From NCBI RefSeq assembly GCF_004343255.1, contig NZ_SMDD01000001.1, positions 1,182,738 to 1,246,737 on the forward strand: DNA of 64,000 nucleotides. Direction: 5' to 3'. The number at the start of each line of letters is the position of its first letter. The first letter of the stretch is position 1. The notes beneath the pieces are model-generated. The model made no database searches. It was not told the DNA's origin and was given only the letters and a program-made list of their open reading frames with translations. This document shows, one piece after another, positions 17,175 through 26,107 of the stretch. Source of the DNA: Laceyella sacchari (GTDB lineage: Bacteria > Bacillota > Bacilli > Thermoactinomycetales > Thermoactinomycetaceae). The translations under genes were made by a program, and so were the position numbers.

Positions 17175-18623
17175 ATGAAAAAGGGAGCTTTGCTCAGTGG
17201 GTTGGTGTGTTTATTGTCGGCTGTGCTGATGTTTGCTTCTACCGCACCCACAGCCGTGGCGCTTTCTCCTGCGGATTGGCAAGAGAAAAGCATCTATTTT
17301 ATTATGACCGACCGGTTTGACAATGGTGACCCCAGCAATGACAATTATGGCGGTTTTAACGCTGACAAAAGCGATCCGCGCAAGTATCATGGTGGGGATT
17401 TTCAAGGGATTATCAATCGCTTGGACTACATCAAGAATATGGGGTTCACGGCCATTTGGATTACTCCCGTCACGATGCAAAAGAGCGCTAATGCATATCA
17501 TGGTTATTGGACCTATGATTTTTACAGCGTAGACGGTCATCTGGGCTCCATGGCTAAGCTGCAAGAATTGGTGCGGGCGGCGCATGCGAAAGGGATATCG
17601 GTGATGCTGGATGTAGTCGCCAATCATACAGGGGATTTCCAACCTTCGAGCTTCGCCAAAGCTCCGTTTGACAAGGCAGATTGGTACCATCATTATGGCG
17701 ACACTCAAGACTGGAACGATCAATGGTGGGTGGAGAATGGAGATATTGCCGGCTTGGATGATTTAAACCAAGATAATCCGGCAGTGGCAACGGAATTGAA
17801 GAATTGGATCGCATGGCTTGTGCAAACGACCGGAGTGGATGGGTTGCGCGTTGATACGGTGAAACACGTTCCAAAGTGGTTCTGGCGCGAATTTGACGGG
17901 GCAGCCAATACCTTTACCCTTGGCGAAGTGTTTCATGGGGACCCCGCATATGTAGGCGATTACACCAATTATTTGGATGCGGTGCTCGATTTCCCGATGT
18001 ACTACACCATCAAAAATGTGTTTGGCCAAGACCAGTCGATGAGACAGATTGCGGATCGTTACGCGCAAGACTATCGATATAAAAATCCGATGACTAACGG
18101 CTTGTTTATAGACAACCATGACGTGCCGCGCTTTTTGAATGAAGCTTCAGGCAAGCCTGGCGCTTCCTGGGACAAGTGGCCGCAATTAAAAGCAGCATTG
18201 GGCTTCATGTTTACTACCCGTGGGATCCCGATTCTGTATCAAGGCACAGAGCAGGGATTTAGCGGGGGCGCTGATCCTTACAACCGGGAAGATATGGTGT
18301 TTAACGACAAGCATGAGCTCTACGGTTATATCGCCAAGCTAAATTATATTCGTAACACTCATGTTGCTTTGCGCAAAGGAACACAGGCTGAAAAGTGGGT
18401 GGATGACACATTTTACGCTTTTCAGCGTTCGTATAACGGCGATGAGGTGGTGGTGATGATCAATAATTCTTGGAACAGCCAGACGCGCACAGTGCCCAAC
18501 ATCGATCGAGTCGCCAATGGCGAAACCCTGTACAATCGGATGGGGACGGACAAAGTAACAGTGAACAATGGTTCGATTACTGCCACACTCGGCCCCAAAG
18601 AAGTAAAGATATTTACCAAATGA
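17175..18623 (+). CDS. Secreted alpha-amylase (GH13)
   Basis: I use the ATG at 17175, four bases after GGGAGAGG, which gives a signal peptide (MKKGALLSGLVCLL ... TAVA) and a 482-residue protein; the frame is open to 17142. The four GH13 regions are present: DVVANH (146-151), GLRVDTVKH (223-231, nucleophile Asp227), GEVF (250-253, acid/base Glu251) and FIDNHD (311-316). The N-terminus (IYFIMTDRFDNGDPSND) resembles CGTase/amylase types with a calcium site, and the C-terminus has a domain-C fold only, without a starch-binding domain. It hydrolyses alpha-1,4-glucans outside the cell. Confidence 0.93.
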   Translation: MKKGALLSGLVCLLSAVLMFASTAPTAVALSPADWQEKSIYFIMTDRFDNGDPSNDNYGGFNADKSDPRKYHGGDFQGIINRLDYIKNMGFTAIWITPVTMQKSANAYHGYWTYDFYSVDGHLGSMAKLQELVRAAHAKGISVMLDVVANHTGDFQPSSFAKAPFDKADWYHHYGDTQDWNDQWWVENGDIAGLDDLNQDNPAVATELKNWIAWLVQTTGVDGLRVDTVKHVPKWFWREFDGAANTFTLGEVFHGDPAYVGDYTNYLDAVLDFPMYYTIKNVFGQDQSMRQIADRYAQDYRYKNPMTNGLFIDNHDVPRFLNEASGKPGASWDKWPQLKAALGFMFTTRGIPILYQGTEQGFSGGADPYNREDMVFNDKHELYGYIAKLNYIRNTHVALRKGTQAEKWVDDTFYAFQRSYNGDEVVVMINNSWNSQTRTVPNIDRVANGETLYNRMGTDKVTVNNGSITATLGPKEVKIFTK

Positions 18624-18660
18624 AGAGATATACCGACAGTGTTTAAAGAGAAATGGACAA

Positions 18661-18697
18661 AAAAAGCAAAGGGTTCAAAAAAAGCCCTTTGCTTTTT
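18661..18697. terminator. Bidirectional terminator after the amylase gene
   Basis: AAAAAGCAAAGGG / CCCTTTGCTTTTT stem with an 11-base loop. Confidence 0.9.
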
Positions 18698-18700
18698 TAT

Positions 18701-19402
18701 TTATTCTGATGGTGATCCACCCAGTGCACTGAGCACCTCGGATAGCTTCCGGCCACTGATTTGATCGGGATAGGAGGCGGCGAAGTTTTCGAAATGAACC
18801 AAGACATCTTCGCTTTTTCCTTCCTCTGCGGACTGAATCGTGCTTCGTTGGCTCAGCAGAGAGGGATGCGGCTTGACGAGGGAGACCGTTTGGTTGTTGT
18901 GAATCTCCAGGATGTATGGGAAAAATGGGATTCCATAGTAGTCAGTGTTTTTAATCGGTGTTAAAAATAACATATATGATTTCCCGAATTCTGGTTTGAT
19001 ATAGTTGGGATCGGTCACTGACAATATATCTTGGGAGTCCAGATTGGCAAGCTCCTTGGTTTTGGGTATGTTAACACGGATGATGGGCTCTTTGCCAATT
19101 TCTCCTTTGATGACTTGATCGGCTTTGAATTGATATAATTCCCCTTCATGATAGACCGTGTTGGATGCCAAGCCGGGATTGTTGAGATCACGAGCAGAAT
19201 TGATCTTGCGTTCCATTTTCACAAATTTCCCCACCACGATGACCTCGGATTGGCTTTTCATTTCTTCCAGGTTATAGGCTGCATGGAGTGAGCCATCGAC
19301 GCGGATCACTCGGGGAGCGGTGTCGAAGAATTGGATGCCGATGAAGAAAGCGGCAACAGCGATAGATATGAATGCGGCTATATTCAGCCAGGTTTTACGC
19401 AT
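18701..19402 (-). CDS. Exported or membrane-anchored protein of unknown function
   Basis: The 233-residue protein begins with an uncleaved or signal helix (NIAAFISIAVAAFFIGIQFF) and continues as a beta-rich extracellular domain (SEVIVVGKFVKMERKI, YQFKADQVIKGEIGKEPI, SYMLFLTPIKN). The pattern -V-x-G-x-V ... Y-x-F-x-V-x-x-V-x-K-G- is seen in surface proteins of Bacilli of unknown role. It is 13 bases downstream of the matrixin gene on the same strand, so the two form an operon and may act together outside the cell. Confidence 0.7.
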   Translation of the reverse strand: MRKTWLNIAAFISIAVAAFFIGIQFFDTAPRVIRVDGSLHAAYNLEEMKSQSEVIVVGKFVKMERKINSARDLNNPGLASNTVYHEGELYQFKADQVIKGEIGKEPIIRVNIPKTKELANLDSQDILSVTDPNYIKPEFGKSYMLFLTPIKNTDYYGIPFFPYILEIHNNQTVSLVKPHPSLLSQRSTIQSAEEGKSEDVLVHFENFAASYPDQISGRKLSEVLSALGGSPSE

Positions 19403-19415
19403 GGTTTCCCCTCCG

Positions 19416-19925
19416 TCAGTAGATATAGTTGATGCCTTTGATATCGTCTTCTTGTGGGACGGAAACGTTGGGAGTGTATTTGTACATCAGTGTGGTAGTA
19501 TAGTTGTTGTCATCCAGACCCAATACATGTCCCAACTCATGGCCAGCGATCTTGACTGACTTTTCGTATGTAGTTGTATATTCATGATTCAACTTAGTTA
19601 CCCAATAATCGATGCAACTGTCATCACCTGCTGAATAGCCGGTGTAGCCATTCCAGCCATCAGCCTCGCGGTAAGAATCGATTACACCGCTAGCGCTATT
19701 GTTGCCGACAAAGTTCCGGTAAGATTGGGCTGCGGCCCAGTTTTTCATCGCTTGGGTGGCACCCGTTTGATGATTGTAAGAGATGGAGCCGCCCCACCGG
19801 AAATAGACAGGGTTGGTGCACTGCTTTTTGCCGGTGACTGAAAATGCGAACACGTGTGAACTATATAGTGCGGCAGTGGTTAAGCCTGTACAAATCGCAA
19901 GGAGAATGCCCAAAAATTTATTCAT
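19416..19925 (-). CDS. Matrixin-type secreted zinc metalloprotease
   Basis: The 169-residue protein has a signal peptide (MNKFLGILLAICTGLTTAAL) and the metzincin site HELGHVLGLDDN (H-E-x-x-H-x-x-G-x-x-D), followed by a Met-turn-like TLMYKY. The catalytic domain alone is present; no prodomain cysteine switch is seen. Similar small matrixins occur in Bacilli, mostly uncharacterised. The gene precedes the exported 233-residue protein in a two-gene unit; a long AT-rich leader (19926-20187) is upstream. Confidence 0.85.
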   Translation of the reverse strand: MNKFLGILLAICTGLTTAALYSSHVFAFSVTGKKQCTNPVYFRWGGSISYNHQTGATQAMKNWAAAQSYRNFVGNNSASGVIDSYREADGWNGYTGYSAGDDSCIDYWVTKLNHEYTTTYEKSVKIAGHELGHVLGLDDNNYTTTLMYKYTPNVSVPQEDDIKGINYIY

Positions 19926-20220
19926 GGTCGTGACTCCCTTCCACGTGGTCTTATGAAAGCGTATATTATTAATAATATAGAAGATTGGTAGTTAAAGTCT
20001 ATGATTTGGTTTTAAATATTTACATATTTTTAAATGTAATTGTTATAAAAGATGGAACTTCTATGATGTGTAGAATCTCTCGCCGATAGGAAAAAGATAA
20101 TCGTCCCGTTTTTTTGTTTTGGTATGAGGGAGCTTTCATGAGGCGGAGGGGGTGTTTATGCTGTATTTTTTATTGATATAGTTTGTTATGGATAAATTCG
20201 GTATAAGGGGTGAAAATCGC

Positions 20221-20709
20221 ATGATTATACGCGAGGCGGCCAGAATTGTGCTGTTGAATCAGCAGAATCGCTTGTTGCTATTCAAAATGGAAGACCGACT
20301 TATCAAAAGTGAAGAGAATCCGGATGGCAGACCGGTTTGGTTTACTGTAGGGGGCGGATTGGAGGAAGGCGAGACATTTGCCGCAGCCGCTGAACGGGAA
20401 TTGTGGGAAGAAACCGGTTTGGTAAATGTGGAGTGGGGGCCGTTTATCTGGATCAGAGAAGTAGACTTGGAGTTCAAGGGCGTGCCCACTCGATTTGTTG
20501 AGCATTATCGCCTCGCTTACGCAAAAGAAGCGCAAATTCGACTGGATCACTTGACAGAGGAGGAGCAATTGGGTTACCTGACCCATCATTGGTGGAGTGT
20601 TGATGAATTGAAGCAGACAGAGGAATTGGTGTTTCCAAGGCGGTTGGGGGAATTGCTGGAGCCGATTTTGAACGGGAACATCCCTTCAACCCCGATCCAG
20701 ATTGAATGA
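20221..20709 (+). CDS. Nudix hydrolase
   Basis: The Nudix box is GGGLEEGETFAAAAERELWE then ETGL. The 162-residue protein starts with MIIREAARIVLLNQQNRLLL; ATG 20221 follows AAGGGGTG (from about 20205), whereas the frame opens at 20188 without a site. The C-terminal part (LGYLTHHWWSVDEL) is typical of Nudix proteins of the ADP-ribose/NTP pyrophosphatase type. The substrate is unknown. Confidence 0.87.
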   Translation: MIIREAARIVLLNQQNRLLLFKMEDRLIKSEENPDGRPVWFTVGGGLEEGETFAAAAERELWEETGLVNVEWGPFIWIREVDLEFKGVPTRFVEHYRLAYAKEAQIRLDHLTEEEQLGYLTHHWWSVDELKQTEELVFPRRLGELLEPILNGNIPSTPIQIE

Positions 20710-20828
20710 TCTGGCAACCTTTTATTATAAACTGGTTTGCAATGCATACCTTTAACAGAAGAAAAATAATAGCTCATCCTTCAACGAAGTAAATCCTTCC
20801 AAGTTGTCGCATTTGGCGCGTAGGCATA

Positions 20829-20877
20829 ACAAAGCCTCTGTCTTGTGTCAAGAGAACACAAGGCAGAGGCTTTGTTT
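20829..20877. terminator. Bidirectional terminator downstream of the permease gene
   Basis: Long hairpin: AACAAAGCCTCTG pairs with CAGAGGCTTTGTT, continued by CTTGTGT / ACACAAG, loop of about nine bases. Confidence 0.9.
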
Positions 20878-20895
20878 TATTAGCGAGTAAGTATT

Positions 20896-22185
20896 TTATA
20901 CCACTTCGGCGGCTGAGGGTTTTGCCTGTTTGTTGAAGATGATGTTCAACACGATGGCGGTTAAGCTGCCCAAGACAATGCCATTTTCGACGACAACGCG
21001 GATCATGTCAGGGAGATCTTTGAAGATGGCTGGAACCACGGAAGTTCCCAATCCCATGCCAACCGAACACGCCACAATCAGAAGATTTTGGGTTTGTTTA
21101 AAGTCGATGGTAGCCAGGGCCCGAATGCCGGAAACGATGACCATACCAAACATGGGGATCATCGCTCCGCCGAGAACAGCGTTAGGGATGATAGTGGTTA
21201 CTGCTGCTACTTTTGGCAATAACCCCAACACGATGAGGATAATGCCGGCCGCGATGACCACGGCGCGCGATTTCACTTTGCTCAGAGCTACCAGCCCCAC
21301 GTTTTGCGAAAAACTGGTATAAGGGAACGAGTTGAACAGCCCGCCGATCATGATGGCCAAGCCTTCAGCGCGCAGTCCTTTTTTCACTCGTTCTCCTTCC
21401 AATTTTTCGTCACATATGTCGGCCAAGGCCATGAAAACCCCAGTCGATTCAATCATGCTGACGATCGCGACCAAAGACATGGTAATGATAGAAGACACAT
21501 GGAATTCGGGTACACCGAAATAAAAAGGTTGCACGATTCGGAACCAGCTCGCGTCCGCAACATGGCTCAAATCCACCAAACCCATGAACCAAGCGGTAAT
21601 CGTACCGATGACCATGGCGAGCAGGACGGAAATGGATTGAATGAATCCTTTGCCAAACCGATTGAGCAAGATGACGGAGAGAAGCGTCAGCAGTCCCAGG
21701 AACAGGTTTTCCCATTGCCCGAAAGTGGGGGAGCCTTGCCCTCCGGCCATATTGTTCATGGCGACAGGAATCAGGGATACACCGATCGTGGTAATGACTG
21801 ATCCGATCACCACAGGAGGAAACAAACGCATAATATGATTAAAAAATTGCGCGATCAGGGTAACGATCAAGCCAGACGCGATGATCGATCCATAAATGGC
21901 GGGCAAGCCTTCCAATTGCCCGATAGTGATCATTGGCGGCACGGCGGTAAAGGTGCAGCCCAAGATGACGGGAAGTTTGACACCGAAATAACGGCCGCCA
22001 ATCACTTGCAAGAGTGAGGCGATACCGCAAGTGAATAAATCGATCGAGATCAAATAAGCCAATTGTTCGGGATTCATCTTTAGCGCCCCGCCAACAATCA
22101 AGGGCACAACCACCGCCCCGGCATACATGGCTAAGACGTGTTGAAATCCCAGAAAGGAAATCTTCCATCCATTTAATTTACCCAT
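20896..22185 (-). CDS. pbuX: Nucleobase:cation symporter-2 (xanthine/uracil permease)
   Basis: The 429-residue protein has about 12-14 hydrophobic segments and the NCS2 signatures: FGFQHVLAMYAGAVVVP-like start (GFQHVLAMYAGAVVVP), a helix with GCTFTAVPPMI, and the conserved SMIESTGVFMALAD in helix 8. Of the NCS2 subfamilies, this matches xanthine permease PbuX/PucJ better than uracil permease PyrP, but substrate assignment is by resemblance only. It is a single gene; upstream PurBox-like sites fit control by PurR. Confidence 0.85.
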   Translation of the reverse strand: MGKLNGWKISFLGFQHVLAMYAGAVVVPLIVGGALKMNPEQLAYLISIDLFTCGIASLLQVIGGRYFGVKLPVILGCTFTAVPPMITIGQLEGLPAIYGSIIASGLIVTLIAQFFNHIMRLFPPVVIGSVITTIGVSLIPVAMNNMAGGQGSPTFGQWENLFLGLLTLLSVILLNRFGKGFIQSISVLLAMVIGTITAWFMGLVDLSHVADASWFRIVQPFYFGVPEFHVSSIITMSLVAIVSMIESTGVFMALADICDEKLEGERVKKGLRAEGLAIMIGGLFNSFPYTSFSQNVGLVALSKVKSRAVVIAAGIILIVLGLLPKVAAVTTIIPNAVLGGAMIPMFGMVIVSGIRALATIDFKQTQNLLIVACSVGMGLGTSVVPAIFKDLPDMIRVVVENGIVLGSLTAIVLNIIFNKQAKPSAAEVV

Positions 22186-22203
22186 GAGGAACCTCCATTG
22201 ATC

Positions 22204-22248
22204 ATTTCCGAATAATATAGTCTATATAATAGCATATCGTTCAGTTTT
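22204..22248 (-). promoter_or_regulatory. Inverted PurBox-like pair upstream of the permease
   Basis: ATTTCCGAATAAT (22204-22216, plus) matches the PurBox AWWWCCGAACWWT in 12 of 13 positions. AAAACTGAACGAT on the minus strand (22236-22248) matches 11 of 13. They face each other across 19 bases; the B. subtilis spacing is 16-17. No guanine riboswitch is present. Confidence 0.45.
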
Positions 22249-22358
22249 TGTGGATAGGAAATAAATATTGGAAAGATTGAATGATTGGGCAGAAGAATGG
22301 CTGTAGGGATGTCCGGCAGGGAAGTGCGCTTGTACCTGATATATTGAAATATATGGAT

Positions 22359-22390
22359 AAAACCTGGCGTATTGAGACGCCAGGTTTTTG
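22359..22390. terminator. Terminator of the CPBP protease gene
   Basis: AAACCTGGCGT / ACGCCAGGTTTTT hairpin with A and T tracts on either side. Confidence 0.8.
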
Positions 22391-22411
22391 TTTGGCGAAG
22401 AAATGGAAAAA

Positions 22412-23266
22412 TTACGCGTCGCGGTATGCCCTGCTGCTTTTATCGGACTTTATGAAATGCCAGCCAATGGCCATAGCCATGAGTAATGACAAAACCAGTC
22501 CCATGATTCCTTCTCCATTTTGGAAAAAAATATCTCCAGTGATAATGCCTTGCTTATTGGTATAAATGTTGCCGAGAAACGCTGGATTCAACATATTCCA
22601 AACCCAATGCAGTAACACGACAGGGAGCAAGGCCCCAGATAGGTAATAAGCATGTGAAAATGCGAATGAAAAGAAGAACGCGGTAACAGCTTGCACTAGG
22701 CTCACCGCCATTGGATTGCCGATCCCGGTGGATTTGGCGAGCAGGAACACCAGGGGAATGTGATAAAGCGCCCATACAAGCCCTACAAGAATCGTTGCTT
22801 TAAATTTTCCCATAGATGAGGTGAAATGCTTTAACAAGAAGCCTCTCCAACCATATTCCTCTCCCCAGAAAACAGGGAAATCCAACAAAAAATAAAGTGG
22901 GAACATATACAGGGATTGCATAAATGATGAAAACGAGGTCGGACTCACCGATCCGATTCCGCAAAATAAGGAAATAATGGACAGAGCGCCAATAAAGAGT
23001 AAGGGATAAAAAATTGCGAACAAGATCGCTTTGGCATTGCAATTTTTAACGATGGACAACACCTCGCCCCACAGGGATTTTTTATACGCCCATATTTGAA
23101 AGCAGAGGGCGATCACCGCGGGGGTGATCATCACGTAAATGATATTTTCCACGGTGCTTTGGTACCCACCCGTATAATAAGACATGCCTTCAATCGCCCA
23201 CGAAACCAGTAAAACGACCGCAATATAAAGATAAACAAAGCTGATTCGCATATTGGAGCGATTCAC
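22412..23266 (-). CDS. CPBP-family intramembrane metalloprotease (CAAX/Abi type)
   Basis: The 285-residue membrane protein carries the CPBP motifs EEYGWRGFLL (E-E-x-x-x-R) and later ALYHIPLVFL and HWVWNM, which hold the metal ligands. About eight hydrophobic helices are seen. Family members include Rce1-like proteases and bacteriocin-immunity proteins. I use the GTG at 23266, seven bases after GGGAGGAGG; the frame opens upstream at 23302. An inverted repeat at 23300-23324 lies just upstream. Substrate unknown. Confidence 0.86.
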   Translation of the reverse strand: MNRSNMRISFVYLYIAVVLLVSWAIEGMSYYTGGYQSTVENIIYVMITPAVIALCFQIWAYKKSLWGEVLSIVKNCNAKAILFAIFYPLLFIGALSIISLFCGIGSVSPTSFSSFMQSLYMFPLYFLLDFPVFWGEEYGWRGFLLKHFTSSMGKFKATILVGLVWALYHIPLVFLLAKSTGIGNPMAVSLVQAVTAFFFSFAFSHAYYLSGALLPVVLLHWVWNMLNPAFLGNIYTNKQGIITGDIFFQNGEGIMGLVLSLLMAMAIGWHFIKSDKSSRAYRDA

Positions 23267-23299
23267 GGTTATTCCTCCTCCCAGACAGTCTAGTTGAGA

Positions 23300-23324
23300 C
23301 AACTTTACTTTATTTTTAAAGTTG
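23300..23324 (-). promoter_or_regulatory. Inverted repeat upstream of the CPBP gene
   Basis: CAACTTTA and TAAAGTTG, perfect 8-bp arms nine bases apart, in the AT-rich promoter region. Possibly an operator; no regulator is identified nearby. Confidence 0.35.
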
Positions 23325-23683
23325 ACTATTGATTTTGTTGCTCTATAGTGATAAGTTTACTTTTTATTTTTATTATACTAAATATAAAAAATAATATTTG
23401 TTTATGTAATATATTGAATGTTGTCTTCATAACGACTAAGGGATGATTTCTGTTTCGTTTGACAGTATAACGGGAAGTAAAACGTGAAAAATAAAATGAT
23501 TTAACTATATAAGAGAAAAAGAGTTTGAATGAAGTGATTAAAGAATTTGATTTAGATTACGTATCATGGGAATAATGAATAAATTGTGAGTTTAATAGGA
23601 AATTTGTGGACGCACTGACGGGTTTTGATTAAAATTGAATTTGCTTATAAAATTACATATTCATTGAATAGGAGGTTTTGTTT
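23325..23683. other. AT-rich intergenic region before the lipoprotein gene
   Basis: Very AT-rich, without a supported ORF. It should hold the divergent promoters of the CPBP and lipoprotein genes, but no promoter stands out from the AT background. Confidence 0.5.
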
Positions 23684-24202
23684 TTGAAACGTTTTCTCAC
23701 TCTAATACTTGTACTTACTGTTTCATTATTGTCTGGATGCGGAAGTAAAGAGAATGAGAACAATGCAGAAACGAGCCAAGTAAAGGAAGAGCAAAAATCG
23801 GAAGAGACAGCAAGTACAGCAGATGCTGTAGAACCTAATCAAGCTCATAAAGAGATTGAATTCAAAAGTATCAACTGGATAATGGGAGCGCCTGATCCTG
23901 AGCCCACCGCAGGAATTTGGGTCTACAACAAAGATAAGCATCCCTCCAGTTTGGACAACCAGGATTGGGATCATGAAGATATGCTTTATGTACAAGCGAG
24001 CAAGAAATATAAACATCAACAGATTACAATTAAAAAGCTTCAGGTTATTGAGAATGATGTAATTAAAATTATTGTTTCTTGGGAAAAGGATATTGGTAGG
24101 GAATTGCCACCACGGGATTATGTCACGGTTGAAACTGGTGCACTAGATGGAAAGAAGTTCATTGTTGAAGACATGGATGGACAAAAAGTGGATATTAAAT
24201 AA
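23684..24202 (+). CDS. Lipoprotein of unknown function
   Basis: AGGAGG (23670-23675) is eight bases before the TTG at 23684, which I take as start instead of the TTG at 23678. The product begins MKRFLTLILVLTVSLLSGCG: lipobox LSGC at residues 16-19. The linker is rich in E, K and N (ENENNAETSQVKEEQK), the C-terminal domain of about 110 residues has WIMGAPDPEPTAGIWVYN and beta strands. No family is recognised. It is 37 bases upstream of the VWA lipoprotein gene, so both are probably one operon at the cell surface. Confidence 0.72.
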   Translation: MKRFLTLILVLTVSLLSGCGSKENENNAETSQVKEEQKSEETASTADAVEPNQAHKEIEFKSINWIMGAPDPEPTAGIWVYNKDKHPSSLDNQDWDHEDMLYVQASKKYKHQQITIKKLQVIENDVIKIIVSWEKDIGRELPPRDYVTVETGALDGKKFIVEDMDGQKVDIK

Positions 24203-24239
24203 AACGCCCTAGGAGAAGTCTTTAAAGTTGGAGGGAACT

Positions 24240-25559
24240 ATGAGTAATAAGCTATTTCTCTGCTTGCTAATTGTGGGCCTTCTTATAAGTGGTTGTTCCC
24301 ATTCAAATAGCACACAACCTACTGAAAAAAAACAAGTGAACAATGAATCCAAAGACAAAGAAACTGTGAAGATTCCCGAAGAATTAAAGGGAGTTCCCTT
24401 ACCTCCGGCCGGTAAATATTCAGGTGAGAAATATAATTGGGCCAAAGTTAAACAAGAACTGGATAAAATCCCCAAGAACGCTGATGGAAAGACGATTCTT
24501 AACAAGTTTTATGAGCTGGCAGCGGAGGATTACACACCTTACTTTAAGTATTTTCAAGAATTTGATACATCTATCATCAAAGTTGATAAAGGCCCCGGCG
24601 GAATGAAAAGCTTGAAACTACCTGAAGAAAAGCCAGTGAATATTGTAATTTTGGTTGATTCAAGCGGCTCTATGGCTGCAAAAGTATCCGGTGGTCAAAA
24701 GATGGATTTAGCGAAACAAGCAGTTGAATCATTCGCCAAACAAATGCCCGACGGAGCTAATGTTTCACTTACTGTCTATGGCCACAAAGGTAGTAATAAC
24801 GAGAAAGATAAGGCCGTTTCCTGCAATAGTATTGAAGAGGTTTACCCGCTTGGAGCTTACGATGAAAGTAAATTCAACAATGCTTTAAACAAATTTCAAC
24901 CAACCGGTTATACTCCGTTGGCAGGAGCTATGAAACTGGCCAAGCAAAAGCTGGCCAACCAGAGCAAGGCCGAAAATATTATTTATGTAGTGAGCGATGG
25001 AATAGAAACTTGCGGCGGGGATCCTGTTCAAGTGGCAAAGGAGCTCCACACATCCAATATTAAAGCTGTAGTAAATATTATCGGCTTTGATATTGATGAT
25101 GCTGGACAAAAAGCGCTTGAAGAGGCAGCTCGGGCTGGTGGTGGCAAGTATAGTTCGGTAAATTCCAAAGTGGATCTGGAAGACTATTTTGCAAAAGAGC
25201 GGGGTCGACTTTATGATGCATGGTCTCGCTGGGCTGGAGAGCATTATGACAAGGCGTCAGATGTATCAAATAAAAAATACAAAGAGTTAGAAAAGAAGTC
25301 TGCCGAGATGTATAAAATAACAGAGAGAGAAACAATTCGTTTCTATCATATGGAAGAGTATTTGGAGAAAGAACGTGGGTTTGAATTCCGACTTCTCTAT
25401 GATCATGTTGACCAAAAGTTTCGAGAGCGCGCTAACCACATTCATGACTACAACTTATATATAGCGAATGAACTTCAGAAAAAGGTTTTGGAGGAAGCCA
25501 ATAAGATACAAAAAGAGGTGTTGAACAAAGCAAACGAAGAACAGGATAAGCTTTATTAA
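24240..25559 (+). CDS. VWA-domain lipoprotein with C-terminal coiled coil
   Basis: ATG 24240 follows TTGGAGGGA. The lipobox is LISGC (residues about 14-18). A von Willebrand A domain covers roughly 130-320: the MIDAS motif DSSGS in VILVDSSGSMAAK, Thr in GYTPLAGAM, Asp in VVSDGIETCGGDPV. The last 110 residues are a charged coiled coil (ANELQKKVLEEANKIQKEVL). The VWA part resembles B. subtilis YwmC/YwmD but the protein is twice as long. VWA domains with an intact MIDAS bind protein ligands through a divalent metal, so a surface adhesion or assembly role is likely. Confidence 0.83.
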   Translation: MSNKLFLCLLIVGLLISGCSHSNSTQPTEKKQVNNESKDKETVKIPEELKGVPLPPAGKYSGEKYNWAKVKQELDKIPKNADGKTILNKFYELAAEDYTPYFKYFQEFDTSIIKVDKGPGGMKSLKLPEEKPVNIVILVDSSGSMAAKVSGGQKMDLAKQAVESFAKQMPDGANVSLTVYGHKGSNNEKDKAVSCNSIEEVYPLGAYDESKFNNALNKFQPTGYTPLAGAMKLAKQKLANQSKAENIIYVVSDGIETCGGDPVQVAKELHTSNIKAVVNIIGFDIDDAGQKALEEAARAGGGKYSSVNSKVDLEDYFAKERGRLYDAWSRWAGEHYDKASDVSNKKYKELEKKSAEMYKITERETIRFYHMEEYLEKERGFEFRLLYDHVDQKFRERANHIHDYNLYIANELQKKVLEEANKIQKEVLNKANEEQDKLY

Positions 25560-25589
25560 AAGATATACAGTCAACTGAAGTTAATATCA

Positions 25590-25641
25590 TGCTTTCCCCT
25601 GAACCCGATCTCATAGGTATATGAGGGGAGAGCATTTTTTT
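25590..25641 (+). terminator. Terminator of the lipoprotein operon
   Basis: TGCTTTCCCCT / AGGGGAGAGCA (one G-U pair), 23-base loop, seven T residues. Confidence 0.85.
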
Positions 25642-25796
25642 CTACAGTCACATCACTTTTCAGCAAGCGCCTTTTAATAGTTAACAATTTCGCATTGAAA
25701 TCAATTGGCATGGATAAATTCTCCATCAGATGAATAAATGGATACCTGCGCCCATGATCGTACTTTGCAAAATGAAAAAAACAATAAAATGATGGT

Positions 25797-25826
25797 TTGA
25801 CAGCAGGATTATCCCCATGATATGAT
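25797..25826 (+). promoter_or_regulatory. Sigma-A promoter of the MFS leader
   Basis: TTGACA (25797-25802), 18-base spacer, TATGAT (25821-25826). It is about 360 bases upstream of the MFS start, leaving a long untranslated leader with a small ORF and a terminator. Confidence 0.7.
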
Positions 25827-25850
25827 CCAAGAGTAACCAATTGGAGAAAG

Positions 25851-25892
25851 GTGGTATTAATCTCAAACATGGGCACTTTGTTTGTATTCTAA
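25851..25892 (+). CDS. Possible leader peptide (13 or 7 residues)
   Basis: GGAGAAAG (25843-25850) precedes a GTG at 25851 that opens MVLISNMGTLFVF and ends at TAA (25890-25892). The GTG is close to the site (four bases after GGAG); an in-frame ATG at 25869 would give a seven-residue peptide with a longer spacing. A short ORF directly behind a strong promoter and ahead of a terminator and a drug exporter is the arrangement of ribosome-sensing attenuators. No homology can be claimed for such a short peptide. Confidence 0.45.
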   Translation: MVLISNMGTLFVF

Positions 25893-25917
25893 GCTCTCTT
25901 CATGCAAAGAGATGATT

Positions 25918-26107
25918 TGAATGCAGACCCTGCTTGCCGTGCATCAAGCAGGCGAAGTATGGAAGGTGACGAAGGTTCGTTCATTTTCCCATGCTTTGTT
26001 AAAGTGTGCCCAAAAGAGAGGTTAATCAACAGGTCAGATCTGCCTTTCTCAATTCGGCAATAGATCTGATTATAACCGTGGGTGCAGACTGCATTCACGG
26101 CTTTTTG
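25918..26107 (+). promoter_or_regulatory. Attenuator leader: antiterminator segment plus terminator of the MFS exporter
   Basis: The terminator is CCGTGGGTGCAG / CTGCATTCACGG (26076-26100, two G-U pairs) followed by CTTTTTG. TGAATGCAG at 25918-25926, 26 bases after the leader ORF, is perfectly complementary to CTGCATTCA in the 3' arm (26089-26097), so the two pairings exclude each other. Between them are hairpins CCTGCTTG / CAAGCAGG (25929-25952) and CAGATCT / AGATCTG (26035-26068). Confidence 0.6.

Noticed and set aside
22186..22260. Guanine/xanthine riboswitch before the permease
   Set aside because: The leader is too short and lacks the conserved loop sequences; PurBox-like sites are a better explanation.
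25797..26107. T-box riboswitch in the MFS leader
   Set aside because: No T-box consensus (TGGNACCGCG type) and no tRNA-synthetase or amino-acid gene downstream.
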